A stretch of 64,000 bases of DNA from Hydrangea macrophylla (Eukaryota; Streptophyta; Magnoliopsida; Cornales; Hydrangeaceae), in the NCBI GenBank assembly GCA_033977485.1, contig CM066988.1, positions 139,941,359 to 140,005,358 on the forward strand. Direction: 5' to 3'. How positions within the stretch are numbered: position 1 is the stretch's first letter; each line of letters begins with the position of its first letter. The notes beneath the pieces are model-generated. The model was not told where the DNA came from and did no database searches. It saw only the letters and a program-made list of their open reading frames with translations. The position numbers were made by a program, and so were the translations under genes. This document shows, piece after piece, positions 21,536 through 31,700 of the stretch.

Positions 21536-22854
21536 CACGCTCAGGCTTAACCAGTGACCCTATTAAGTAGAATTTTCAATCAAAAGAACTCATGTGAAAA
21601 CAGTGAAGTTTGTACCCATCCTCTGTGGGAATAGTGTAAAAATAAAATAATAAAATAAAGTCACAGACAACTTAGCCTAACATGGCTATCCAAACATAGC
21701 CTTTGTTTGTTGACTTCTCACGCCTGAATTTTGGAACCTCCAGGCTCCAAATTTTTAAACATTAAGGCAATTTGTTTGAAGAAAGGGCTGGGCATTTAAG
21801 AAACTATGGACCATTAAGGCAACTTTTTCAACATCCTAACCATGGAGAAAAGAGGGGACTGATTTGGTCATTTATTTATTATTATTATTATTATTATTTT
21901 TTTTTTTTCCTTCTTCACAAAATTAATGGGTTATCCACATGTTTCAATTTTCATATAAACATATGTGGAGCTTATAACTTTCCATGTTACATGGGTCAGT
22001 GACCAATGTCAAATTAAATTTCCAAAGCCAAATCAATTTTATTTCCTATACTCCATACTCTTAAGATTTGGAGTATGCTATACCCATTTTAAATTTTCAA
22101 ATAAATAAATATAATGGGTAAGTAGTCACCCATTCCTAAATTACATGGGTCATCTACCCATGTCAAATCTAAATTCTAAGTCTAATTACATAAGTCACTT
22201 ACTTATGTAAAATTCAATTTTAAAATCCAAATCAAATGTGAGTCTCACTCAAAATTCAAACTTCTTAAAATCAAGACACGGGTCATATACCTACTGTCAA
22301 AATTCATGAGTTCACATACTCATCAAATCCAAATTATGCTTGAACTACGTTCGACTTGATTCCAATTTGGATACGTAGGCAACCCAACACTTAAATTGGG
22401 CACAGTCACATTCAAAGAAAATCAAATCTCGTGGGTCCTATTCTCACCATAGACTAAATGAGTTTCATACTCATGAAGAAATATCAAGGGTCATGACCTT
22501 TGGTATCAAATCTTTATATTAAAAGAAAAACAAAATATTAAGGGTCACATATCCTTAATAAAAATTATAAATTCCCCAAGACCTTGCTGGAACTACGATT
22601 TGGCTTGATCCCATTAATGGGTACGTAGGCAGCCTGATTAATTAACTTAGGCGCAGCCATAAAATTAAACTAATCAAAATTTTTGATAATGATCACAGTT
22701 GGAATCAAAGGGTGTTCCTTTGAAATAAAGGATTGTAATTAATAGACATGTTATATCTTGAATGGGTACAACCTACACAAATAAAAACTCATAGTATTTT
22801 TATTATATGAGTGAAATTGTGTTTGGCAAAATTTAACATTTTTTTTATCCAACA
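20657..22854 (+). repeat. 3' LTR of the Tat element
   Basis: This 2198-bp LTR is preceded by a purine-rich CAGGGGGCAAC tract (20647-20656). It is nearly identical to the 5' LTR, with longer TA and ATT microsatellites. It ends ATCCAACA next to target duplication CATAT. Confidence 0.95.
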
Positions 22855-23118
22855 CATATATCTCTGGCTCACACTCCTGTTTTATGGTGTGACAATATCA
22901 GTGCATTGTCCTTAGCTGCTAACCCAGTATTCCATGCTCAGACTAAGCATGTGGAAGTCGACTATCATTTTGTTAGGGAGAAAATTGGTGCCAAAATGCT
23001 TCAAGTGGCTTATATTTCATCGATTGATCAACTGGCTGATATCTTTACCAAAGCCTTGTCTATTCCCAGATTCAAGTACCTGAAAGACAAACTAATGCCT
23101 CTAGCTGCATCAGCTTGA
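22855..23118 (+). pseudogene. Copia RNase H, C-terminal remainder
   Basis: This continues the copia RNase H interrupted at 6373 once one CATAT duplication is removed. LWCDNISAL carries an RNase H Asp, followed by TKHVEVDYHFVRE and QLADIFTKAL, the usual copia C-terminus. The TGA at 23116 overlaps the purine tract before the 3' LTR. It reads without further lesions. Confidence 0.92.
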
Positions 23119-23125
23119 GGGGGAA

Positions 23126-23323
23126 TGTTAAGTATATTAAACATGTGCTGTAATTGTAATGTGAGAGAGTTAGTTAGAAATCAGTTACATTCTGTTGTGA
23201 GTGGTGAAAGCTGATGAGTTTGTTACATTCTGTTTTCCTCTTAGATCTTTCTATATAGTCTGTCAAGTGTATGCTTTCAAAGTTTAATGAGAATGATTTC
23301 AATTCACTCTATCAATTTCTACA
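23126..23323 (+). repeat. 3' LTR of the copia element
   Basis: This 198-bp LTR follows the purine tract GAGGGGGAA (23117-23125) and is followed by target duplication GAGCA. It matches the 5' LTR except at two positions. Confidence 0.93.
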
Positions 23324-23328
23324 GAGCA

Positions 23329-23811
23329 CGGCCCAAGTGTTGTCTTATAAATTATGTGTGTAGAAAAAAAATATTATTACATTCCATTCTTAGATTAGAA
23401 ACATAAGTTTTTCTCAATTTCAATTTAAAATTTTGACTTTTAAGCGACTACAATCGAAACCATTGATTGATTGCAAAAATTGAACAACTAAAATCAATAT
23501 ACATAGGACCAAGTCCATATGATAGAAAAACTGGCACGGTGCATTTATCATCATCTGCCTATCCATTTGTCAAAATTGACCAAAATTGTATAGCTTACAT
23601 GGCTGCACTAAATTAGCGGATCCGTGTGTGTCTCTGAGTGTGTATGTATCTATATCTATACTATAATACTATAATAGAAAAGAGCATTAATAGGAATATT
23701 CTATAAAGATTTCAAATTAATTTGGTCTTAATGGTCATTTTAGATTTCTAATTTAATTATTAGGTAATTTCACATCACATTTATCTACACAAGTTATTAT
23801 TAAATAGTTCT
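23329..23811. other. AT-rich spacer, no gene seen
   Basis: No coding frame or element termini were recognised. AAAGAGCATTA near 23680 resembles a piece of the degenerate tandem repeat described from 24126. Confidence 0.5.
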
Positions 23812-24125
23812 TGAGGCTTGTTTGGCAATGTCCGTTTGAGCCTTAAGGCATCTTTCAACAACCTTTAAATTATCAAACAAGCTTTAAGTTACCATTGGAT
23901 ATATAGTATCTTGACGTAGATAGATGTAATGTGAAATACCAATAGTAACTTAAGGCTTGCTTGGCAAGATTTGTTTAAGCCTTACGGCATCTTTCAAGGA
24001 ATCTTTCAATTACCAAACAAGCCTGAATTACTTTTGTAAATTAAGGGTTGTTTGGCAATTAGGCTTGTTGGAGTCTTAATACATCTTTTAATGAATTTCT
24101 GCATTATCAAATAAGCGTTAAGTTA
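23812..24125. repeat. Three tandem hairpin-forming units of about 110 bp
   Basis: Each unit opens with a GGCTTGTTTGGCA-like string and closes with its inverse, TTACCAAACAAGCC-like. Units begin near 23815, 23950 and 24045. The middle parts share GCCTTAAGGCATCTTTCAA-like sequence. This looks like a short MITE that was tandemly duplicated and then diverged. Confidence 0.6.
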
Positions 24126-24263
24126 ATTTGAATTACCAAATTACCCATTTGCCTTTTGTAATTGCCCTTGTGTGTGTATAAATATATATATATATATATA
24201 CACACATATATTATTTTATTATATAAAAAATACCATTTTGCCTTTTGATAAAGTTTAAAGTAT
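24126..24263. repeat. Degenerate AT-rich tandem repeat, left part
   Basis: The unit has AATTACCAAATTACC, TTGCCTTTTGTAATT, a GT/TA microsatellite core and TTTAAAGTATGTACA. The solo LTR at 24269 is inserted here, and the repeat resumes at 26374. Confidence 0.6.
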
Positions 24264-24268
24264 GTACA

Positions 24269-26373
24269 TGTCACGACCCATCCCACTACGCGTGGAAATA
24301 GGACACGTGGCACACCACCAAGGCTCATCCAAACATCAAATAACTGTACGCAGCGGAAAGAACTTTAAAACAACCCTGAATATTTTAAAACTTTAGGAAA
24401 CATTACCCTTTGAGCAGCAAAATCCATTAGAATCAGAGTTATAAAAAGTTTTGGCCAATTGAAAACACGTCCAAAAGAATCATTTTTGAAAACAGAGGTT
24501 CAGTCGACTGTACCTAGCAGAAACCAAAACCTAAAATTCTCAACAGAGGTTCAGTCGACTGATCAGGGACCCCAGTCGACTGCACTGTTTACTATTTGGA
24601 TCAGTAGCTAAAATCTACAGTAGTCCAGTCGACTGAAGGATGGTCCAATCGACTGATCCTGATACTATTCACTTTCAGTGTCCAAACCCCACGGAATCCA
24701 GTCGACTGATCCAGGGTACAGTCGACTGCTCCCCTGCTGGGCAGCCCTGTGATGCTAATACTAACACATGATTCTCTAATATCCATAACAACCACGACCA
24801 ACACCAATTCCAACATTTAAAACATAACCACAGATGTTCAATTACAAGATTACAATGCTACGAAACTAATCCATGCTTATATTACAACATATTACAATTT
24901 CCTAATCCTTACACTAGTTTTAGGATTTAAAACAAAAAAATATACAAATGTGGTTCCCCGGCGTTCCTCGACGGCCTCACTCCTCACGCTTCTTCTTGTC
25001 TTTCTTCTTACCTGTAATGGAGTACATCTCCACTGCTCAGCTATATGCTGAGTGTACAATTCTAAATGTATGCTTATATGACAGTTCATGGTTTAAGCAT
25101 CTAAAACACATAGAAATGGTCTCTAGGGTGAGTGGTACGCATTCATCCGGTCGATGCCGTGGGAGGCTCACCTCTCCCACGCATCTCGTACACTAGTTGG
25201 GTCTTCCTCCATACCAAGTACCGTGCCCTGGTTGGGCCCACCTCCAATCCAAACACAACCAAAATTCCAATTCCATCACAATCACAATCAAAATTCCAAT
25301 CCTCAAGGTTCGAGGAGCTTACCCCGGATGAATTTGCACCAAACTCCCCTTTGACCCAAGTAAACACATAACATGCTCATATAAACAGTTATACGTGTTT
25401 TTCATAAAATTTCACGTGCATAATTAACGGGCCTAATTAATACATGAATTTTGCCCGGATCCAAAGATATCAAAACTGATGTTCAAAACATGAAAATACA
25501 TATATTTCATAGATCTAGAATTCATACCTCGTGCGATTCTCTTCAAACTTTGAAGGATCATCTAGGGAGCTAAATAAACGTCAGATTTTGAATTTGAGAC
25601 GATTCCTACAAGTTTTACTAGGTTTTCCCCAAAAGTCTAGAATTAAGATTTTTACAAAAGTTGGCCAAACACGGCCTAATTAGTATCAAAACATAGGTTT
25701 TACCTTCACAAGTTTAAATATGAAATCTGGAGAAAAACTGACGGACGAACGGTCGTCGATCAGCGTTGCAAAGCCCGTTGGCTCCAATCTCCCTTCTCTC
25801 TCCTCTCTCTAGATATTTTGAAAGTTTTGGATGAGAATGAATCTCATCCACAACTATATATAGGCAAACTTTTCGAGAATTGCGTTTACCTCCCCACGAG
25901 TTCCTCAAACTTCTAATTAGCTCTCGAAACTTTGCACACGTTCATTTTATGCATTTACGAGGAAAAATTATAAATTCCAAAAGTTTCCGACTAAGTCTCA
26001 TTTGGGTCCAAAAATTACGTCCGAAAACTAAGTTATGTGAAATCTCTACACAACCTATCTTTTATTTAACGTGACACTCACGTTCTCACCACAGTTTTCA
26101 AAATGATATAACAATATCAGAAATTATCAAAATTTTCACAACACAGATAAAATTACTATTCATAAAATACCAGATATGTCAGATAACATTTAAATCATAT
26201 AAATGTCATTTAGTCATGCCAATACAAAATGTGAAATTTCATGTTCTCGTGTCCTCACTGACACCTTACCGTTGACCCACGTCAACTCAACTCAAATTAT
26301 TAATAACATTAATAATTCCACAATATCAATTTATGCATTTTCAAAACCATGAATTTCTGGAACGGGTGTGACA
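24269..26373 (-). mobile_element. Solo LTR, Tekay/Del-type gypsy, family B copy 1
   Basis: A 2105-bp sequence with ends TGTCACGACCC and GGGTGTGACA is flanked by the 5-bp duplication GTACA (24264-24268, 26374-26378). No internal region is present, so this is a solo LTR left by LTR-LTR recombination. Minus orientation is indicated by the TATA motif CTATATATAGG at about 25853-25863 (read in reverse) and by family comparison. It carries a CAGTCGACTG array and, at 25120-25320, a variable tandem-repeat segment. Closely similar copies are at 34677 and 51593. Confidence 0.88.
24500..24732. repeat. CAGTCGACTG palindrome array in the solo LTR
   Basis: Six exact CAGTCGACTG palindromes and one variant (CAATCGACTG) occur in about 230 bp, often preceded by GGTC or GGTT and spaced irregularly. 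In LTR orientation they lie downstream of the TATA motif. Confidence 0.8.
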
Positions 26374-26378
26374 GTACA

Positions 26379-26487
26379 ATTATAAATTGAATTGCCAAAT
26401 TATCACTTTGCCTTTTGTAATTAAAGTATCCTTTTGTGTGTGTGCGTGTATATATATAAATATATATATATCTATATATATGTTATA

Positions 26488-26558
<71 letters not shown>

Positions 26559-27085
26559 TATTTAGAGTGTGTATAATAATAAGTTGAATTACTAAATTAA
26601 CCTTGTGTCTTTTGCAAAGTGTGTTATAAAAAAAAAGAGCATTAGAGTTTAAAGTGTGAACAATCATAAATTTGCTTTCGTTAATTGGAATTACCAAAAA
26701 TCCTTTTGCCTTTTATAAATTACTCTTGTACGTGTGTGTGTGTATACATATATATATATATACTTGTATATTATTTTATTCTATTATATCATATATAAAT
26801 ATTGAATAACCAAATTACTCTTATGTCTTTTGCAAATTACTCTTTTGTTACCAAATTATCATTTTGTCTATCGTAATTAATAGCATGTTGTATATATGTG
26901 TATATATATATATATGAATATATTATGTATACGTTAAAGAAAATAGCCAAAAAATTTAAAGTGTGTACAATTATAAATTGAATAACAAAATTGCCCTTGT
27001 GCCTTTACAAATTTCTCTATTCTTAAATCGAATACTCAAATTTAATCTTTTATCTTTTGTAAACTACTCCTTTTTGTATATAGTA
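26379..27085. repeat. Degenerate AT-rich tandem repeat, right part
   Basis: About three or four diverged units of roughly 150-200 bp share TTGAATTACCAAATTA, TTTGCCTTTTGTAAATTACTC, GTGTGT-TATATA cores and AGAGTTTAAAGTGTG-ACAATTATAAATTG. Pure ATT (about 26485-26523) and GTT (about 26526-26552) microsatellites are embedded. Together with 24126-24263 and 30250-30420 it is one old array, opened by solo LTRs. Confidence 0.6.
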
Positions 27086-28497
27086 GAGAAGTGTCACTCA
27101 CTATGTGAGTGCGAGATAAAAAAAGTGGGGGTGGATAGTTGAGAGAAGTTATTTAATTTATTTTTTTTTTAAATGACATTTTAATTGTAATAACCTGCAT
27201 TTTCATTCATTTGTCTTGTCATATTTAAAATTAAATATACATTGTCTGCTTTTTATTTTAATTTCAATTCTTATGTGTAAAATTTATTTCTTGACTGATC
27301 TCATAATTGAAATTACTTTTGGGGTCAAAATGCGATTTTTATAAAATTTGGCAATACCTGTGTTGAATTTCAAATCTGTATTTCCAAAACGGTGAAAACA
27401 AATTCTTTTAACTCAAACTATATTTTTATAAAACCGAAAAATTGTTTCTTTCAATAAAATGAATTTTCTGTATTTTTGTGATGAACACCGTGTCACGAAA
27501 ATACCAGTTTAGGTTTAAAACTGTCCGCGCGGTGCTAAACTTCCACAGATTTTGGAAGTGACTGATTGGACAATTGCTTTATATCTAATTAATGTTGTTA
27601 ATGATTTCCTTAGGCCTTGTTTGGCAATGCTTGTAGTGTGTGTGTATTCCTAATGCCATAAACTTGAATTCCCAAACACATCTACATTGCCCCCTACTAG
27701 CCTATGGTTACCTCTTCTAAATCTGTAGAGTTATAAACCATCTGCATTGTACATGTGTATGTATACTACTTGCATATGTTTTCAAAATTTAGAAATCATT
27801 TTAATTTGTAGAGTGAATTATAAACAACTTGGCCTCCAAGTTCAAATCTTGTGGTGTCTATTTATACACCTCTTATACACACACATAACACACAATCTGT
27901 AGGAGCACAGAGAGATAAGAGAGTGCAGAGAGTCCCTATTTCAGAAAATAGTTTAGAAAGAGGAAGCTACTTATTTCCATAGCCAAAGCTTGGATTGGAT
28001 TCTTGTATTTGCTTATCTTTCTCAAACAATCACTCATCTCCTAATCATCTGTGAGTATTTTAAACTCACTCTTAAATGTAATTCATGCTTAGTTACTACT
28101 TGAGTGTATGTAATTGTTAATCTCCATTGATGATCACGTTTGAATTTCAAAGCTTAGAAACTTGGATTTTTTTCAAACTTAACCAAAATCCATTTTTAGA
28201 GATGATTATGAAAGATTATATATCATATATACTATGTTTGAAGTTTTAGAGCCTAATTCATTCACATGAGAAAGTATATAAGAAAATTAGTTTTGTGATC
28301 TTTTAGTTTTTTATAAAATTCTTGAGTTATAGATTGATTCATGTTAAATTTGTTATGGATTCTTAATCCTCATTGAAAAACAAAGGGATTCATATATAAT
28401 AAGGCCTAATAACTTCCAGAATTGAAAATGGGTCAATTTGGACCCTGAAACTAAAAATAGGGCATTCTCCATGAAGAAGATGAAGCCTCTGCTTCAT

Positions 28498-28745
28498 CTC
28501 GCGCCACGATCGCGCGAGCGGCCTGTGCGAGCGACCCATCGCGCGAGCTTCGTGTTTTCAGGCAGACAGAAAAGCTTTATATAGAAAATGAAAAATAGCC
28601 AGGTCGCGCGAGCGAGGTTACGCGAGAGACCTTTCGCGCGAGCGACCCGCGCGCGCGATCTTCCTATACTCTGGCAGAAAGGAAAGTTTTAATAAAGAAA
28701 AATGAAATTTGGGCAAGTCGCGCGAGCGGCCCGCGCGCGCGACTT
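28498..28745. repeat. CpG-dense TCGCGCGAGCGACC-type array
   Basis: About six to eight variants of TCGCGCGAGCGACC occur in three blocks separated by AT-rich spacers that themselves repeat (GGCAGA-AGAAAAG..TATA). The motif has the same TCG..CGA.CGA framework as the TCGATCGATCGA arrays elsewhere in the window. It is a sharp GC island in AT-rich DNA. Confidence 0.75.
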
Positions 28746-29057
28746 CTGACAGTTTCTAGTTTTTGTGTGTTTTCGTATAAGGGACTGTTTGGATTAATTT
28801 TAAAGCACTTATTAAGGTTCTGTTTGGGAATTTTATTAAAACAGAATACCATTGGTTATGTTGGAAAGATTAAAACAATGTATTATGACTTATCAATCCC
28901 CCTGCGTATGTTGTTCCTTTAATTCGACGAATTCCTTTATGTTTAAATTCATGACATACATGTGGAGTCAGTGGTACATGCATGTGGGTGTCAGCCAGTG
29001 TGGAAAAGAGTAATGGTCAGTGTGGGAAGAGTATGAGTATGAGATTGAGATTGAGAT

Positions 29058-29420
29058 TATGTGGTGGACACTCCCTGGTTATGGTGTACCAAAGTGTGAC
29101 GTGTTGAGATTGCGGTGAGAGTATCTTTGTAATACGACGGTGGCAAAATTGGACACTCCCTGACGCCCATGGTAGCGTTAAAGTGTGTGACGCCGAACTC
29201 GGACATTCCCTAGCACCCATGGTAGTGCTAAAGTGTGGCCTATGGACACTCCCTAATGCCCGAGTCTGGATACTACGTGAGGGTTCTTCCGGTATTTGCA
29301 TGGCGGTTTAGGTATTCAAAGTGTGAGGCATTGGACACTTCCTGGTACCCCGGACCAAAGTATGAGGCAAACTGGGCATTCCCTGGCACCCCGTTGCTAA
29401 AGTGTGGCTACCTTAGTGTT
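29058..29420. repeat. Degenerate tandem repeats in the LTR
   Basis: A unit of about 60 bp, GGACACTCCCTGGCRCCC followed by GGTA..GCTAAAGTGTG, recurs at least six times with point changes and gaps. ORFs across it are by-products of the repeat and show no family resemblance. Confidence 0.7.
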
Positions 29421-30103
29421 TCAAAGATACTGGAGTGAGATAGTGGGTTGTTGTGTTTTGTTGAGAGAAAAGAGTCGGTAAGACGAGTGTGGTACATTGT
29501 CTCATACACGATCATTTTTTTTTAAATGAATGAACGACTTTTAAATATATTCCCTGTTACTTTTATAATTGAAATCTTCCTATGGTTAAACTGTTGTTTT
29601 AACAAAACTGGAAAAATGGAAAAAGGTAAGTGGGTATGTGTTACATTTAAAGTTATGTTTTTAATACTCACCAGCTTCGTGAAGCTGACGACGTTGATGC
29701 GTCCTGGACATTCGTGTTCAGGCTTTATAGGTTATAATCAGGAGGAATCTTATGACTATGCTAATTGAGAACGGTTGCTTTTGGGAGAGAAACTGTTATC
29801 ATCATTGCATATTTTAAGTTATATGTTTTAAGTTTTAAACTGTATGTTTATAAGGATGATTGTAATAGATGATAAGTTATTGTTTTGTGTTAAGGCTGTC
29901 TGTGCCTTAGTTGACCCCGTATCGTAAGATGTAATAAGTTAGTAAAACTTTTGTTAGCCTTGATTACTCTGCTCTGATTATTATTATTTATTGTTGTTCG
30001 ACGTTTGGGACGGAATCGATCATTCAAACTGTCGCGACCTACGGGTCCATAAAGGAAATTAAACGCTTTCCTTATTTATGCTACGTCGAGGCGTGACATT
30101 AAT

Positions 30104-31004
30104 ACTTTGTGAATTATTTTCATTAGGAAATTATGTAGGTTTTATTATAATTATTGGTGTGGGAATTTTTTTTTTGGTACCCCTTCCTTTCTCTTTCTAT
30201 ATTAGTATAGATATTTGTGTATGTATATATATATATATATATTATCTATGTGTTGTGCTATGTTATGTGTTAAAGAAAAGAGCTTTAAATTTAAAGTGTG
30301 TACACTTATAAATTAATTATCCTTTTATCATGTGTATTACACTCTTCTGTAAAAGTTTAAAGTATATACAATTATTAAATATGAACATTACTCAAATAAC
30401 TCATTTCTTTTGTCGGCAATGCATGTTCAATACATTTAGGGTTTAATAATTGATTTCACTTTTTTTTCAAATCATAAATCTATGAAATGTATCCACATTA
30501 AACGCAATTAAATTTTATTTCTCTACTTTGACTCTCAAAATTTTTTTACCTATGAATTCCGAACACAATTTCTAATTGATCAAACAAATAGCAAGTAAAT
30601 GTCAGTCTATAAAATTCTTCAATTTAATTTTTTGAATTTTTTTATTAGTAATATTTATCTAGCAAAAGTTGTAGGTTTAACATCAATCAATATAGATGTT
30701 GTTTAAGCATATTTTTCCTAACACTATCTTAAAATTAATTGAACTTTTTTTTTTTCCTTTCGTGTACACATTAAAAAACAATATATTACATTTTTTCTGT
30801 CAAATTTAATACTCGTATCTTACATTGGATATATATATATATATATATATTCCCACACACATACACAGTGTGCGCACATGCGCATTAGAAAAATCCAATC
30901 AATTTTGGAGCTTAAAAGAGAAGCTTCAATGATTCGGAAAATGTGGTCCCCCTCATGTTGTGTAAAGCAAATGCCCCCAGTTCAATGATTAGTCAAAGAG
31001 TAAA
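30104..31004. other. AT-rich spacer with a remnant of the degenerate tandem repeat
   Basis: At about 30250-30420, AAGAGCTTTAAATTTAAAGTGTGTACACTTATAAATT-like sequence matches the array at 26379-27085. Otherwise only microsatellites (TA at about 30228 and 30830) are seen, and no gene. Confidence 0.5.
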
Positions 31005-31700
31005 GATTGGGACACACTCAAAGATATTATTTTTGGGATACAACTTAAAAAATGTGTTTATATATCTTTTATAATATCATTGGACTCCACAGTAACACAA
31101 GAGAGATAGACACATCTCTTGAGTTGAGTCTAGGGGTGTGTTTCGGCCGGAACGGATCGAAATACTCTCTTTCCGAAAGAAATTCCAAAAATTTTGGAAA
31201 TTAAAAGGTGTTCCAATTTTCGTTTCAATTTTTTCGAAATTTCATTTTTCTTTCCGATTTCGGAATTTTCGGAATTGAAATTCTTCAGAAATTGAAGGAA
31301 ATTTTCATAATTTTTTGAATTTTCAGAATACAAACACTATTGAATGGGTAAGTAATGCTTTTATAGAGAGTCTCCTACTCTCTCCTTTCTCTTCTTATTC
31401 GATGTGGAACAAACAAGTCCACATTCTTCCAACTTTTTGAAAAATATTCGGATTTTTTCAAAAAAAATTCGGAAAACGTATCTTCGGAATTTTTTGAATT
31501 CTCAAAACAATTCCGATTTTGTTCCAATTTTTTTTTTCGGAATTTTCAGAATTTGGAATTTCGGAATTCAAAATTTAATTTTTGGTGCCAAAATCGAAAT
31601 TTTTCGGATCGGAATCTGTCCGAATCGGAATTTCCTTTCTAAATGACACCCCTAGTTGTGTCCCAAAAATTATATCTTTGGGTGTATTTCTAGTTTACCC
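31005..31700. mobile_element. Outer inverted-repeat (MITE-like) element holding the hAT MITE
   Basis: Left arm AAAGAT(A/T)ATTTTTGGGA at about 31020-31036 and its flanks match, in inverse orientation, CCCAAAAATTATATCTTTGGGTGT at 31662-31686. The hAT MITE at 31131-31654 sits between them next to the right arm. Outer ends and target duplication were not resolved. Confidence 0.45.
31131..31654. mobile_element. hAT-type MITE
   Basis: A 524-bp element has termini TAGGGGTGT and ACACCCCTA. The flanking 8-bp target duplication has one mismatch: GTTGAGTC (31123-31130) and GTTGTGTC (31655-31662). The interior is made of CGGAATTT-type repeats and has no coding region. 8-bp duplications and TAGGGGTGT ends are typical of hAT elements. 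Confidence 0.75.

Larger units (their letters stand above)
6374..22854 (+). mobile_element. Ty3/gypsy Tat-lineage retrotransposon, apparently intact gag-pol
   Basis: LTRs of 2187 bp (5') and 2198 bp (3') begin TGTTAAAAC and end ATCCAACA, flanked by CATAT (6369-6373 and 22855-22859). Internal order: primer site; a 2615-residue gag-pol; three RNA-like modules; an antisense plant-mobile-domain pseudogene; a ladder of GGTCTT hairpins; a 48-nt A run; a purine tract; the 3' LTR. A second, archaeal-type RNase H after the RT/RNase H marks the Tat lineage. LTR differences are mostly microsatellite lengths, so the insertion is recent and younger than the copia host. Confidence 0.95.
2147..23323 (+). 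mobile_element. Ty1/copia (Ale/Retrofit-like) retrotransposon, defective, split by a Tat element
   Basis: Two 198-bp LTRs starting TGTTAAG and ending TTCTACA are flanked by the 5-bp duplication GAGCA (2142-2146 and 23324-23328). The 5' LTR is followed at once by an initiator-Met tRNA primer site. The 3' LTR is preceded by a purine tract at 23117-23125. Removing the nested Tat element (6374-22854) and one CATAT copy restores an element of about 4.7 kb. Its short LTRs and Gag style fit the Ale lineage. The gag-pol is broken in several places, so this copy could move only with proteins supplied by another element. Confidence 0.93.
27186..30098 (+). mobile_element. Solo LTR, Tekay/Del-type gypsy, family C
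   Basis: A 2913-bp unit begins TGTAATAACC, ends GGCGTGACA and is flanked by TTAAT (27181-27185, 30099-30103). A TATA-like CTATTTATAC lies near 27857. It contains a CpG-dense array (28498-28745) and degenerate tandem repeats (29058-29420). No coding region is present. The TGTAAT-type start is shared with the chromovirus LTR at 60743-63013, which supports the Tekay assignment. Confidence 0.87.

Noticed and set aside
24269..26373. DNA transposon with terminal inverted repeats TGTCAC..GTGACA
   Set aside because: TG..CA ends, 5-bp target duplication, a TATA box, size near 2 kb and likeness to Tekay LTR starts fit a solo LTR better. The inverted ends are just long LTR termini.
29017..29438. Overlapping ORFs on both strands in the family C solo LTR
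   Set aside because: They follow the degenerate GGACACTCCCTGG repeat and have no recognisable domain.
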